Part shown: positions 11,775-23,960 of the stretch, piece by piece
Layout: each line of letters starts with the position of its first letter
Position numbering within the stretch: position 1 is the first letter of the stretch
NCBI GenBank assembly: GCA_015179025.1
Contig: WHUX01000011.1
Coordinates: forward strand, 620,001 to 684,000
Direction of reading: 5' to 3'
Length of the DNA: 64,000 nucleotides
Origin: Terfezia claveryi
Taxonomy: Eukaryota > Ascomycota > Pezizomycetes > Pezizales > Pezizaceae
Program-made: the position numbers and the translations under genes
The notes under the pieces: generated by a model
Seen by the model: the letters and a program-made list of their open reading frames with translations, nothing else
Databases searched by the model: none
Told to the model about the DNA's origin: nothing

Positions 11775-12534
11775 TCACGCTTTTACCTCCTCCGGTTTGG
11801 GTGCCTCTGCTTCCGCCGCCTCCTTAACTTCGGCTGCTGGAGCTACGACGGTAGTTTCGCTAGTCGGGACTGGTTCCCCCTTCTTTGCTTCTTCTTTTGG
11901 TGCCTCAACGGGAGTTTTGCCGGCTTTCTTCTTTCTGTTGCTATTGAGGAAGCCAATCACTCTCTCCTTAATCCTTTCGGCAAGGCCTTTGTGAGATTTC
12001 TTCGGATTCGGCCCTACGACATTGCCCTCACCACCTCGCTGTTCGGTTCCATCTGATATTAGCACACCAATGGATTATAGTCAAGAAAGACGATTGACTT
12101 ACGCCTCCATGATACGGGCCTTCCTTCGTGGTGACTTTTGTGACTTCTGGAATAATGTCGTCGTCGCTGCCGGTCTTGACAACTTCAGCCTTTGGGCTTG
12201 CAATATTCGAAGCACCTCCTCTCTAAGAATCAAGAGGGTCAGTCGATGTTGCTGCAGAATATCAGAAAGACAAATCTAGGGGAGAGACGAACCCCAGTGG
12301 AGTATGGAACGCCTTGGGTAGCTGGATCACCCTCACGATGGATACCACCATCTACATACTGGGTGTCATCAGGGCCAATATTGCCGGTTCCTGAAGGCAA
12401 AATATTGGTGTTAGCATAAGAGAAGTTTGAAGTTTTTTGAGTAGTGCTACAGTCTTAAACCTAATGAAGAAGCCGCAATGGGATATTTCAAGAGACGTAC
12501 CTCCTCTACCATGGCTGACTGGAACTTCAGTCAT
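11775..12534 (-). CDS. DUF3602 / Par32-like GRGG-repeat protein
   Basis: Small hydrophilic fungal protein. The yeast relative Par32 (Amu1) is phosphorylated on TOR inhibition and down-regulates ammonium transporters; that role is only suggested here by family. Exons on the minus strand are 12534-12501, 12390-12293, 12222-12103 and 12038-11775, giving 171 residues. Three copies of the family motif are each rebuilt across an exon junction: SHGRGGTGNIG, STGRGGASNIA and HGGRGGEGNVV. The C-terminal half is lysine-, alanine- and glutamate-rich (KSHKGLAERIKERVIGFL, then PVEAPKEEAKKGE). Each GRGG motif sits exactly on an intron position. That repeated exon architecture suggests the repeat units arose by exon duplication (inference). 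Confidence 0.88.
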
Positions 12535-15500
12535 TGTCGTGATTGCGAATCTGCCTTTTGTTGATGTATGTATTTGTTCTTACACTTAGGTAACCTGAGA
12601 CCTAAGACAACTGATAATATGGAATTCGAGTGCTTCGAGGACTCCGTAAAACGGAAGCAAGAGGCAGCTAAGCTGTTCAATAAGTAGTTGGTAGGGTGCA
12701 GGGCAGGGACATTTGTATGAGAATGAGAAGGCTGGGTGACTAGGGTTATTCGAGTTTGTGTAATCTTAAGAGAGGTACATATGCTCTTTATCAAAGAAGG
12801 CGACGGGGGTGGGGGGGGGGGGGGGGATTGCTCAGTAGGGCTACACCAGAGGGCCCGGGACTAGGACTAGACTACGTTCACACTCAAATAGCGCCGGGTG
12901 GATTGGGTACTGATATTAAGCTTAAGGCGACGGACAGGGACTTACTTAAATAACACTTGCTGCCTATACCTCGACGTGTAATTGTGCAGAGGATCACTAA
13001 ACTAGAAGATTACGAGGGAACCTTAAAGCCCAATGGTTGTGCATATGATATGTTAGCAGGCTGAGAAATTATACAAATTTTTGTGCTCATCTGTTGCCTC
13101 ATTTTGAAAAACACACTCGAATAGGCTCCACTGGCGCACTAATCCGGCGGGGATACCGCTGAGCCAAATAATAGAAAACGTGCCAACCCGCAGAACGGCG
13201 ACTACTCCAACTGCTAGGCATCATGCCACACTAGCCCTGAAGCTACTTAATCAGGTTTAGTGGTCTGGTTTGGGTCTAGTTGCCACGAGGTTACTACTAA
13301 TAGAACCAAGCGTGATACCCAGAATATTCTTATCAGCTGTAAGTGTGGCTTGATAGGGTGAATCTTGGGAGGGAGAGATAAGATATGCTGCAGGCAGCTG
13401 TTGGTGTCATTTCGCTTATCTAGACTTGCTTTGAGAGTAGTCTGACTATTTGGAGAGATAAAAGATAGCCCTGTTATGAGGATACGTGTGTGGTCTGCTT
13501 AAGGCTGGGTTGCAAGTACATGATAATATATTACCTCTTATCCATCTTAGGCAGTCATGTGTTGCAAGAGAAGGATGTGAGATTCGGAGATGTTGCTGTC
13601 CTCATATCGAACCCTGCAGGCGCCGTTTTAGGGATTGTCAGTGTATAAGCGGACCCGACGTCATTTCGAACTTTATGAAATAATTGTGGCCCACCATCTG
13701 AGACTTTCCCCGCACAGATCTGTTTAAGTACCCCAGACGTGATCGGTTGGCTGAATTTCGAAATCAAACGTGCATGAGATCACTTAGCAACCATATAGTC
13801 TACTTACCTACATAGACACAAAACAAGGAAAATAAACAAAAAGCACAGATCAATTCTTGAGTCAAGGATTGCAAAATTAGAGTATGTGTATTTTTCCGCG
13901 ATCGGACCGGCTTTCATGTAATGACAGACACAAGTGTGAACATCGGTTTTGTTAACCAAAGTCCCCTCTGAAAAGCTAAGCAAAACCGGACTAAACAACT
14001 TGACCTAAACTTGACGTACATAGTGCTACACTTTTCTGTTCACGTGACACTAGGAGAAACGTTCGATTTGGGAACCAAATCACACTTGCATCCACCGTCG
14101 AGAACCCCACCCCAGACTGGGTACGAAGTTTGGTGATGAGAGGGTCGGGCTCAGAATAATTGGGCACAAGAACAAGTTCAAGCAGCCAGCCGGGTTAAAT
14201 TGCAAATAAAATTGCACGCCAGCCTGGGAAGATATAAAGGCTGCCAGTGACAGAGAGTTACCCTCAACCAGATTTATTAGGTGTACGGCAATGGTTGTCA
14301 GTCACCAATCAAACGGAAGGGAGTGGAATGGGGAACTCCAGTATTAGAATTCTCAACATCGCTTTTTGTTCTGTCACGTTGGCCATTTTCCTAGGGGTGG
14401 TATGCAGTAGTCAGTTGTGCCTCCCTGCCCTGGGCTCTTTTGAACTTTAGATGCACTACTCCTGGTGTATCACAGCAAGACTTCGCCACGCATCTGTTCT
14501 GGCACATGAAGTCTGGGAGTCCCCTGATTCCCACATGAGAATTCCCTTCTCTGTGATGAAGTATCACGTTGCTCCGTCTTCTAGCTCATCGCTCTCAGTC
14601 TCATTTTGAGCTTGTGTTGCTTCCCTCCTGATTTTGATTTGCTCGAATTCAACTTGGCCCAGCCGTTTGCTGACGATCTCACTCTGAATTATTCGTTTTT
14701 ATGGTTTTTCCGCTCTCCCCAGTTGTGGAATAACAGTCACACTTGGTCATTTGTTTGCCCCAACTCATGCCGCTCCATGACGGTCATACTTCGAGCGGGT
14801 TGTGTATCATTCCAGTGGCCCTTAGAGCCTCCTTCATCCTTATATAGTTTTCCCATTCTCCTCTAGATGTCGCCATGCAGCCAGCTCATCCTTTTCATCC
14901 TGCCATCTGGTTCAGGGGGATTCACTGGCAGCGAATCTCAACCTGATGATCCCATCTTGTTAACTGTCCCAGGCTTCGCCATAATTGTGTGCCCGATCAT
15001 TGTATATATGTTTCCCCATATAGTAGTTATGTAACTCTACCAAACTAACATTTTTGTACTCAGATTTTGAGTGCATTGGCTGTTCTGTAGAAAAAAATTC
15101 ACATTCTTACAAGAACCTGCTTGTCCTCCTCAATCAGAGAGCCATCACGGTATGCATTTATAGCTGCACGTTTTCTTCAGGTAAAGGACGTTGCCCCTCC
15201 ATGGGATATCAGCCTAGGTATGTACTTTACTGGATTGTTGAACATACCTTGGCACAAGGCATACGATTTTGGCCATAAGTGCTAATATGCCGCGTCGTGC
15301 GTCATAACACATTGTATCTACGGAATTATGTGGATAAAGCTGACGAAAAACGTCGTTAAAAATTGCAGTTAAAAAAACCAAGCTTTGAATAAAAACCCAA
15401 TTCAACTATTAACAAAATTGCTGAAGCTGGGCTTTGAGTGTTGCGATGGGCTGTGGATAAGCGAGGCGAAACTGGCGGAAGTGCGTATCTTTACCTAGTC

Positions 15501-15678
15501 TGGTTGGCACGACACCTATTTTTATTTTGAAAAGCCACGCTACATTGAGCCAACCTTAATATTTCACTAGCTATCGTAACGTAATATAGATTTGATTCAT
15601 ACTTAAATCCTACGTCGACGTGTTCAGACTACACAGCAACCTCCTCCATCTGCAGGGCGCACTCATCCGCATTCTAGA
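12535..15678. other. 3.1 kb gene-poor region
   Basis: No gene is supported. The interval holds a G-run (12804-12826, with 16 consecutive G from 12811), one copy of the dispersed TAGTCTGGTTGGCAC motif at 15496, and a weak relative near 13261. A short open frame at 14328-14450 (MGNSSIRILNIAFCSVTLAI) could encode one hydrophobic helix and has a TATAAA-like site about 95 bp upstream, but its downstream continuation cannot be traced. On the minus strand around 14583-14700 a charged reading frame is open for some 35 codons, flanked by stops, and may be a decayed coding fragment. Confidence 0.4.
15496..15510 (+). repeat. Dispersed motif TAGTCTGGTTGGCAC, copy 1
   Basis: Exact match to the 15-bp core found in several intergenic zones of this window (see also 23727, 23946, 34337-35188, 58275 and 58594). 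The flanks of the copies are not alike beyond a few bases, so this is a short core rather than a long repeat. Confidence 0.6.
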
Positions 15679-16025
15679 ATGCAACTGGCAGACATCCTCT
15701 CCGACCTCCAAACCCTCCGTACCTGTGTACCCTCCCCGCCTCGTCCCCCATACACATAACTCATATATACTCACAAAACCACCACATATAGGATCCCCAA
15801 GATGCCCTCAACCTAGTAGCACTTTCCCCAACCACTAAAACGGAGGATACCGGCGAAGACCTTCTCAGCGCGAGAAGGTTCCTCCAGTTGCACTCAACTT
15901 TGAAGGCGAGGGATAGCCGGAAACTTGAGGAGCTGAGAGAGAAGGTGGGGACTATTGTGGACAGGAAGTTGGGGAGGGGTGGGGAAGATGATTTAAGGGA
16001 GGTGAATGCACCGGGAGGGTTTTAA
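15679..16025 (+). CDS. Uncharacterised 93-residue protein
   Basis: Not recognised. Exons are 15679-15726 and 15792-16025. The 65-nt intron is phase 0, with donor gtaccc and acceptor tatag. The spliced frame reads MQLADILSDLQTLRTC, then DPQDALNLVALSPTTKTED, then a charged, probably helical stretch (ARRFLQLHSTLKARDSRKLE, ending EVNAPGGF). The pattern of a leucine-rich N-terminal helix and a second amphipathic helix resembles small fungal complex subunits (for example kinetochore or DASH-type proteins), but I see no diagnostic motif. It is convergent with NOP14. Support is the clean splice, the plausible composition and the absence of stops over 78 codons. Confidence 0.6.
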
Positions 16026-16350
16026 TGCTAGTGTGTTGAGAGGTGAAGTTGAGGGTAATTAACAAATCGGCGTTATTATATTGTTAGCGATTTACGAGAA
16101 CAGTGATAAGTGGCGAATGCATCTACTAAAATGATGACATATGGAACGCGCTGCCATATGGCCGGATTGAATTCACTATGTCCCCCTTCCTATGAACAAC
16201 TATTCATCCCAAGCTTTTTCATCCCGCAATTTATGAACAGGCAAGCCATCAAACGAAACCATAAATCTAAACCTGAATAAAAACAAATGTAATAACAAAA
16301 GAGGTATATGCAACCTCATAGACCTTCCACCACTCACTTGATTTTTTATC

Positions 16351-19113
16351 CTATAATCTACTTCTTCCCTTCCTCGCCCTCTTCTCCCTTTCATATTCAT
16401 TCTTCCCTTGGCCCTCCTCATGTTGAATCATCGCCGTCAATCTCGCTATCTTCGCGTGATATTCTTTGCTTGCCGCCTTCTCCTCCTTCAATTTCTCCCT
16501 TGAAATAAACGCTGCATCCTTCCTCAACTCTCTGAGGGCACCTTTCCTCTCTTTCTTGTGCTCCGCCTTCAGCTTCTGCAAGGCAACCCTCTCCCGATCT
16601 GGGTCGTAGCTGCGTTTATCAAGAGAATACTCTTCATGGAACTTCGGTATATTACTTGGTATTGGCAAGGGTCGGTGGTGGTGAAGTTCAAGTGGGCGAA
16701 GTGTATGGTGGGCATGAGCAAGATGCGAGTTAAGGGTGGTGAGAGTGCTGACGAGGATATCGGTGATTGAGGCCGGGAGTGGTGGGGCAGTGGTCAAATC
16801 CGGAAGGGAGAGGAGCTCGGAGACGATAGATTTCGCAGGGGCAAATGTAGGAGTGAATGCGGAACTTCCAGCGTAGAGATCGACGAGGTGTGTAAGCAGG
16901 CGGAGAAGGGTGTGCATCAATACAAAGCCCGTATCAGGGGCAGCAGTGCTAAACATGTCTGAGAAGCTGGGTTTTCGAGGTGTCCATTCGGCAGGGGGGT
17001 TCACGATGCGTAGAGATTTGCTGGGTTCATGGTATGGGAATGTGCCGGGGAGAGGGGTGGGAAGGGGTACTGGTGTGAGGAGGCATATAGAGAGGAGAAT
17101 GTAGTTTATTGCCTCGGGAATCACACGTTTGGAAAGGCGTTGTCCTTTGATGAGGAGTGTGGTGACGTATGACCCGACGGCCATCTCCCTGAGCGAGCTT
17201 GGTGGGTGCTGCCCTAGATATTTAGCCATGATTAAAGTTCCAGGCGTAATAACCGGATGGAAGTGATCGGATGTAGGGTATATTGTGCCCATAGCTGTTA
17301 GCATGAGCAGATCTCCAGCATCCCATTCACTCGTGGACTTTTGATGCAGCTCGTCAAGTTTGACCCGAAATGCCTCCGATATCTTTAACGGATATTGCTT
17401 CGTCAAGGCGTGGAGATGTCTTATTGCAGTTTCAAGTACCCCAAATGGTATCAAGGGTGATGTCGTAGTGGCCACATACATTATGTGCTCTAACAGCACT
17501 ACCGAGAAATCGGAGAGCTTCTCCTTATTTCCTTCAGCCAGCTTAGGACTGTATAGAACTCGTATCCGGTGAATGATAGTTGGCAGTTCCTCTACAGGGA
17601 TATCTTTCAAAATGGCAAGAAACTCCTTATGTGTTGCTGGACACGTGTAGGTGAATGCAAGATTATCCTCCTTGGAAGTAAAATCTTTACTTTGGCTCTC
17701 TGGTATCTCCCTCTCTTTGTCTTCCTTCGCAGGTAAAACATCTGCCAGAAACTTGGTATCGAATTCCTCATCGTCCGGACCAAGTAGGGGCTCGCTGACA
17801 TCTGAATCGTAGTCATCAGAGTGCTCTGCATCGCTGCTATCGTCAAGGCTTTCGAAGTCATTATCGTACTCGTAGTCTCCGTCAACTAACTCTTCAGGGT
17901 TGGGCGGCTTTTCCGCCCTTGTCAGTAGTGTTTCTGGAATGCCCTTTCCGAATCCATAATCTTCCGCTTCATCGCCGTCCTCCTCTTCTTTCCCTGCTGT
18001 TTTCTCTTTGTCTTTTGTCTTGTCCTTTTCATCCTCACTATCAACCTCCCCTCGCATTCGCTTGAGCCTGGCTTTCTCCAGCTTCTTCAACCTCTCAGCT
18101 TCCTTTAATTCCTTCTCCTCCACTGTCATTGTCCGGTCCGCGGGTTTGGAGCGTTTATCGAAGAGCATCTCTTTCACGGCCGTGTCATACTTTTTATTCG
18201 TTTCCTCCTTATCCCCTCCATTCATCAATGCAAGTCGACCAGCATCCATTCCATCTACCAATTTGGGGGGAGGAGGTGCCTGTGTTACTCTTGGCCCCGC
18301 AAGGAGCTGCCAAATCTCTCCCATTTGTGCATCGAGCTCTTCCCGTATGTCCTCGTCCTCGTCCTTTGCCTTTTGTCGCTCGTATTTATGCATTTTCGAC
18401 TTCGCTATGACCTCCTTCATGACTTCCGCCCTTGACCTCTTCCTCGCTGGCTCCCCCTCTGCATCTGATTCTCTATCTGATCCCTCCATCCCCCGTTTCC
18501 GGCCCTGTGAAGAGTCATATGCTCCATCGCTGAGCATATCGCACTGATCAAATTCATCCAGTCCTCTCAAAGACTGCCCTAAATGGGTCAATTCGGCATC
18601 GTCGTCTTCCAAATTAAAGATATCTCCATTCCTTAGTCTGGACTGTTTTTCTCTGGTGAAACGTTCAAGCATTCGATCCTCTGGTGCCATGGTAGGGTCG
18701 TTTTCTCCGAATCGTCTATCCACAATCCCTCCAGCCTTGTTCCGCTTTTGCATTTCAACCAACAGGGTTTTTTTCCTCTAAGGACATAGTTATGAGCAAT
18801 GCCAGAGATGATAATTGAGTTGGTATCGGCACGGGAAACTTACAGACTCTTCCCCAATCTGCTTGCTGATACCCGGTCGCCCCTGTATGCCCTTGACTTT
18901 GCCTCTGCCACTCACATCATGCTTCAGACGGGTCGTTTTGAGCTCGAAGGGATTGAACTCTTCTCGAATATTTTGCAGCTTTGATTGCTTGTCTACCCTC
19001 GCATCTGACCCAGCCTTCACATTTCTTTGTTTCTCCTTCTTTGATTTTTGGTTTCCTATGACTCCAGCTGCTTTAAGCGATGCCCTGAGGCGTTTGAGCT
19101 GTGATGCAGGCAT
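16351..19113 (-). CDS. NOP14: Nucleolar protein NOP14 (UTP2), SSU processome
   Basis: U3 snoRNP/SSU-processome scaffold needed for 18S rRNA processing and 40S export. Exons are 19113-18844 and 18777-16351. The single phase-0 intron yields 898 residues, close to yeast Nop14. The N-terminus MPASQLKRLRASLKAAGVIG, then FNPFELK and GRPGISKQIGEES, splices to RKKTLLVEMQKRNKAGGI and DRRFGENDPTMAPEDRMLER, all family hallmarks. The middle third is strongly acidic and lysine-rich (residues about 250-390). The C-terminus is basic, with a coiled-coil-like segment (LKAEHKKERKGALRELRKD) ending RARKGRSRL. The start is the first ATG of the conserved N-terminus. It shares an upstream region with ARPC2. Confidence 0.95.
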
Positions 19114-19421
19114 TGCTGATTATTGACCACTCGAGATGGCCTTTGGAATAGGAATTCATTCTTTGGAAAATCTGAGATTTGGATCTTGTAAATCTTGGCG
19201 TTACCTGCCAAGACTAACTTGAGTATGAACTAGTGCCATGACATCGTAGCTGGCAGGCCCCGAGAGCTACGGCTCTGAATATTCACCACTGAGCTCTGTA
19301 GCTACAATACGAAATTTAGCCACAATCACTCTTATAAACACTCGCTTCGTCCATTCTCGACTTTCAAAGATCTCCCGTGTCATAGTGTACCTTCTGGTGT
19401 TTGTTACCAGCTCAATTCGCC
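19114..19421. promoter_or_regulatory. Bidirectional promoter region, NOP14 / ARPC2
   Basis: Only 308 bp separate the two divergent start codons. No individual element could be assigned. Confidence 0.5.
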
Positions 19422-20627
19422 ATGGTTAGCTCCTAGCTCCGACACGAACCCCCCTTCTCTAGAGAACTCTATTCCTAATATCTATTGCTGCAGCTCCTCC
19501 TTGAATATCACAACCTTCTGATACAGACCCTTCTCACAGAGCGGTTCAATAGGTTGGCCAGCCCTCAGCTCCGGCGCCTTCGGGAATCCCCACGTCTAAC
19601 ATCTCGGTAGCACAAACCCCACTTCAATTGACCAAATCATCTCCGACTTCGACGGTGTCACTTTCCACGTCTCCACCCCAGAATCCAAGACAAAGATCCT
19701 TGTCTCAATAAGCGTAAAATGCTTCTCAGATCTAGTGAAATATGGTGCAAATGATGTCTTACGACGGGAGTATGGCCCATATGTCGTGGAGCCCGAGGTG
19801 GGATATGATTTCTCTATAGTGCTGGATCTAGAGAAGTTGCCTGCTACCCAAGGTGCATTCCCCCACCCCACTAGATTTACTGGATATGGATTCTTACTTT
19901 ACTTTTGAATATAGAGGAAAAAGATGAATTGATTCGAAAAGTCGCCCTACTCCGCCGTAACGCTATGGCTGCCCCATTTGAGCGTGCCATCGACACTCAC
20001 CACTCACTCTCTACCGAAGCTGCCAAATTCACAGCCGAGTCCGCCCCGGAAACATCAAATTCTGAGGTTATGGCCATTCAGTACCGCGAGGAGGAGGCCA
20101 TGTACATCCAAGCATCTCACGACCGAGTTACCGTCGTTTTCTCCACCGTCTTTAGGGAGGAGACAGATAGGATTTTTGGAAAAGTGTTCCTGTCGGAGTT
20201 CGTGGATGCTAGGAGGAGGGCGATCCAGAATGCACCACAGGTGCTATACCGGAACGACCCCCCTCTTGAGATCAGAAACGTTCCGGGGGTGAAGACAGAC
20301 GAGAGCGGAGATCTTGGTTATATTACTTTTGGTGAGCCCTTGGCCGTTCCGACTCCCTACTTACCCTACTTACTTCTGCTAATCTTTACAATAGTCCTAT
20401 TCCCACGCCATCTTACCCGCCAGCGCCGGGAGGAGTCTATCTCCCACATTCAAACCTTCAGAGATTATTTTCACTACCACATCAAGGCTGCAAAGGCCTA
20501 CATGCACTCACGAATGCGCCGTAGGGTCGCAGACTTTCTCAAGGTACTCAATCGGGCACAGCCGGAGCAGGAGGAGAAGGAGAAGAAGACTGTTACTGGG
20601 AGGACATTCACCAGAGCTGCACAATGA
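19422..20627 (+). CDS. ARC35: ARP2/3 complex subunit 2 (ARPC2, p34)
   Basis: Core subunit of the actin-nucleating Arp2/3 complex. Exons are 19422-19424, 19494-19552, 19611-19852, 19915-20331 and 20395-20627, giving 317 residues, the usual ARPC2 size. The first coding exon is just the ATG. The intron (gttagc to ctgcag) then joins to LLLEYHNLLIQTLLTERF, matching fungal ARPC2 N-termini. Downstream blocks are SIDQIISDFDGVTFHVST, VSISVKCFSDLVKYGANDVL, REYGPYVVEPEVGYDFS and, at the C-terminus, FPRHLTRQRREESISHIQTF plus YFHYHIKAAKAYMHSRMRRR. Intron 2 has a CTAAC branch site. The last intron is 63 nt without an in-frame stop, so the unspliced frame also stays open. Confidence 0.95.
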
Positions 20628-20834
20628 GGTGGATGTCCCACGGTACAAAGCTCGAACTTGTTCTGTTCGTCATCGTAATGGAAAATACCACCGTAACCTA
20701 TTCTATGAACGAGTTCACTCTCCATATTAATGGTTGCATATATATGTATACAAAACATCACCCAAGGAGCCCTTTATTTGTTGTATGGATGCTGTATTCA
20801 AAGCCTGCAAAATGTTGAACGTCTTTGAGAGTAG

Positions 20835-23511
20835 TTACTGCGTCTCTTCTTTCTGCAGTTCATCTCCAGGTTGTCCCTCCTTAGCTAATGCATGGCAGAG
20901 CTCGACCTTGATTCCTGCACTGCTCAGAACATGTATCCACAACCTCTGTGTATCACTGAGCCTGTCGTTGTCCGATTTCACTACCACAAGTAAGCATGCC
21001 AATATCAAAATGTACAGAACATATTCGGAATACCTTCAGCGAACATACACTCCTTCCTCTCGAAATTCCACAAAAATAAGTCAGGCATTCCCCCTCCCCG
21101 TTGCTGGTACTCCTGACACATCTATATTCACCCATTCGGTCAGCTTGCCTCAATCTCCACCTTTTAAATCCACTCACCACTTTACACATAACCGCAAGCA
21201 CATCTCCCGGAATACATTCCACTATTTCCTCCAAATCCACAATCTCATACCTCCAATCCAAACCAACCACACACGTCTCCCTCTCCCTCTCCCTCTTCCA
21301 CACCTCTCTCACCAACATCTTCGCCCCACCATTCCCAATCTCTACCAACCGATGATTAATCTCACTCGCTCTCGCCGGGTAAAATGCATCAGTGACTAAA
21401 TCCAACGGACAAGTCTGATACTCGGTCTCAAACACATTCGGGACATATAAAAACAGGATATCGTAAAATAGATATGCAAAAAGTGTGCGGAACAGTGAAC
21501 CCTCACAGTGGTATCCTTTCCAACCCAGGGAGCGGTAGTGGGATAGGCACATTTCTTCAACTGAGCATTCGGCATTATTCGCGGCAAGGTCGGGATCAAG
21601 CCAAACTGTTTTCCGGCCGAGATTAGTCGGGGAAGTGGGGGTAGGGTATATTTGGATACGGGTGCCAAAGATAGTACGTTCTGTGGGCTTTAGTAGTCTT
21701 GCGTAGCCAAAGTCGTGTTGCTCTCGTTTGGGGATTTTGAGCTTTTGCTCCAATTTGGTGATTCGCTTTTGGAGATCATAATGAAAGGTGATATGTGTAA
21801 GTGAATCTTGTAATCCCTTACAGCACGTTTCGAGTGCAGTCTTTAACCATTTCTTCTTTCGCTCTGTCTCTGACGAATTAGGTGGAGATGGGGAGATGGC
21901 GGCCATATAATGATCTTCAATCAGTGCTTTCCGCTGGTACCAGGCCCCTCTGCGTGCAGTATGGTAGAACCTTTGGGATAGAAGCTGTGAGAGGACTTCA
22001 TGCTCCCGAAGGTACATCTTAAAACGGGCTAGAGGAAGTAGACACTTATGAACAATACGGGTGAGCACCCATGCAGGGGAAAACCGACGGAGATATATCC
22101 TCTCGATGAGAATTTCGTTCTCGTTTCCTGAGGAAGGTGTGTCAAAATCGAAGCCTTTGTCTGTCATGGACTTGACTTTGTTTCTCTCTTGCTGAACGAG
22201 TTTAAGCCAACGGAGGTACACGCCCTCAGCAATATCAAGCACCTGCTGAAGACCATCTTTGGTTGGGACACCATTTCCTTCGAGAATGCCGTCGACCTGA
22301 GCTTGGAGCTTGATGGACTCTTCGAATTCAACGAGGACTTCGTGAGATGGAAAGATATTGGCAGTGCGAGAGACAACATATTTGGGGAAATTGCGTTTGG
22401 ATGTTCGTGCGAGGATCAGCGTTTTGAGTGAATCATCGGAGTATTCGGTACTGCGGTAGAACACCAGGTGGACACGATTGAATAAGGTAGCTGCAGTTGG
22501 ATGAAGACGGATACAAGGGCCTGAGGCTCTCAGCGAAATAGAATGGTATGAGCATATGTTTCACCCCCAAATTTATTCTCTCTATATATATTCTTTCTGT
22601 GCCAGGAACAGTGGATTGAATATCACCTGTGATCTCCAAAATCTTCTTTATGTATTTCGCACCATTCCCATCAAAGCTTATAGACAGCTGACCTTCCCCC
22701 CGCAGTCTCCCTTGACTGGTTGCAGCTTTCTTAAGAGCAGAGATCAGTTGTGATTTGGTTGTGCAACCTGTAAATTTTTCGTCCTTGCCAATCTGCTTAA
22801 GCTCCTCAAGTGTAAGAAGACTGGCTGCCTCATCGAGTGTGTCTATAGCATCGTAATGATCTGCAAGTCCAACTTGTGGCGACCAGAGGACTGAACAGGC
22901 AGCATGTATATCCAATATATCCGAGTGATATCCAAGCTTGTGTAACCGAAACCAAGTGGCACTCTTACGGAGGAAAAGGCGAACATATCTAGTGTAAAAA
23001 TATTGGTATCAACGATATAGTATCACAAAAGCGTAACGGGGTAACTTGAGAAAGCAAGGATGCAATACAAATATTGTGCTTCATATGGCAGTGATCTATA
23101 TTTTTGAAATATTTCCGCCTCTTGCTCACTAAACAAGTGACATTCCTCCGCTAATACAGTATCAAGGGCGAGGTTGAATGCATCAGTGTACAAAGAGGAT
23201 GTATAAAGCTTTCCTCCGGGTACTCCTTCGTCCACGGAATTGGTAGAGACGTCTGAGCCCTCCAAGTCCTCCAACGGAGGAAATGAACTTGTCAGGCCGC
23301 CATCCAGCCAATGATTCTCCCCGGACGTTTCATTCGTGTGGGTGTCCACTCCATACGGGTCAGAAATAGAATCGCCAGCAGTTGTCGCATTAGATGTCCG
23401 TTGTCTTTTTGCAAGCCTATAGCTTGATGGCGCTGGCCGATCACTTGAAGCTGTATCTCGGGGAAATGAGCTCAAAGGAGCTGGCTGGTCACTACAGGAC
23501 TCCAGACTCAT
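20835..23511 (-). CDS. FAN1: FAN1-type structure-specific nuclease (VRR-NUC)
   Basis: 5' flap endo/exonuclease of interstrand-crosslink repair. Exons on the minus strand are 23511-23069, 22988-22627, 22520-21178, 21112-21034 and 20980-20835. All phases agree, giving 790 residues. A SAP-like DNA-binding helix pair lies near 200-232 (LLTLEELKQIGKDEK, then TTKSQLISALKKA). The central domain has RLFLRKSATWFRLHKLGYHS, then GPCIRLHPTAA and FYRSTEYSDDSLKT. The C-terminal VRR-NUC fold shows NVFETEYQTCPLDLVTDAFY, GMPDLFLWN and, across the last intron, FAEVKSDNDRLSDTQRLW. This supplies the PD...EVK nuclease core. The start at 23511 (MSLESCSDQ) was preferred over an in-frame ATG 37 codons upstream, whose extension is hydrophobic and atypical. 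It converges on ARPC2. Confidence 0.93.
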
Positions 23512-23726
23512 TTGCTGGGGATGGCTGAAGATAGGCAAGCCAGACTTCTTAGATAGTTTGAGGCAAGGGAATAGGAACGAATACACAAGACGGGCTATGT
23601 ATACATGTAAAGTACATGTCATGGGGAGACGCGTTTTATTCGGCCTTTTATCCTAAACGCGCTACTGTACCAGCTCTTGGCAGAAGTACCTTTCCTGTTG
23701 GATACATACCTACCTATTACGGGGTT

Positions 23727-23740
23727 GTGCAACCAGACTA
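23727..23740 (-). repeat. Dispersed motif copy (GTGCAACCAGACTA)
   Basis: Reverse complement of TAGTCTGGTTGCAC, one G shorter than the main core. It lies in the FAN1/U2AF intergenic space. Confidence 0.5.
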
Positions 23741-23945
23741 ATAGTAAACAGGTACATATATGTAGCCAGTATTGCATTGATATCAGGGCAGTCACCCGAG
23801 CATCTTTAGCGTAATCCTAGTCTCAAGCCGCTCGTAAGTAATCTGGCTGGGAAACGAGAGCGAGTCTGGCTCGCACGAACTGAGGGTAACCACAAGCACA
23901 GCCACGACTAAATTCCTAAATTACCTTTTATGGCTACTTAGTCCC

Positions 23946-23960
23946 GTGCCAACCAGACTA
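23946..23960 (-). repeat. Dispersed motif copy (GTGCCAACCAGACTA)
   Basis: Exact reverse complement of the 15-bp core TAGTCTGGTTGGCAC, about 220 bp from the preceding copy and in the same orientation. Confidence 0.55.
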
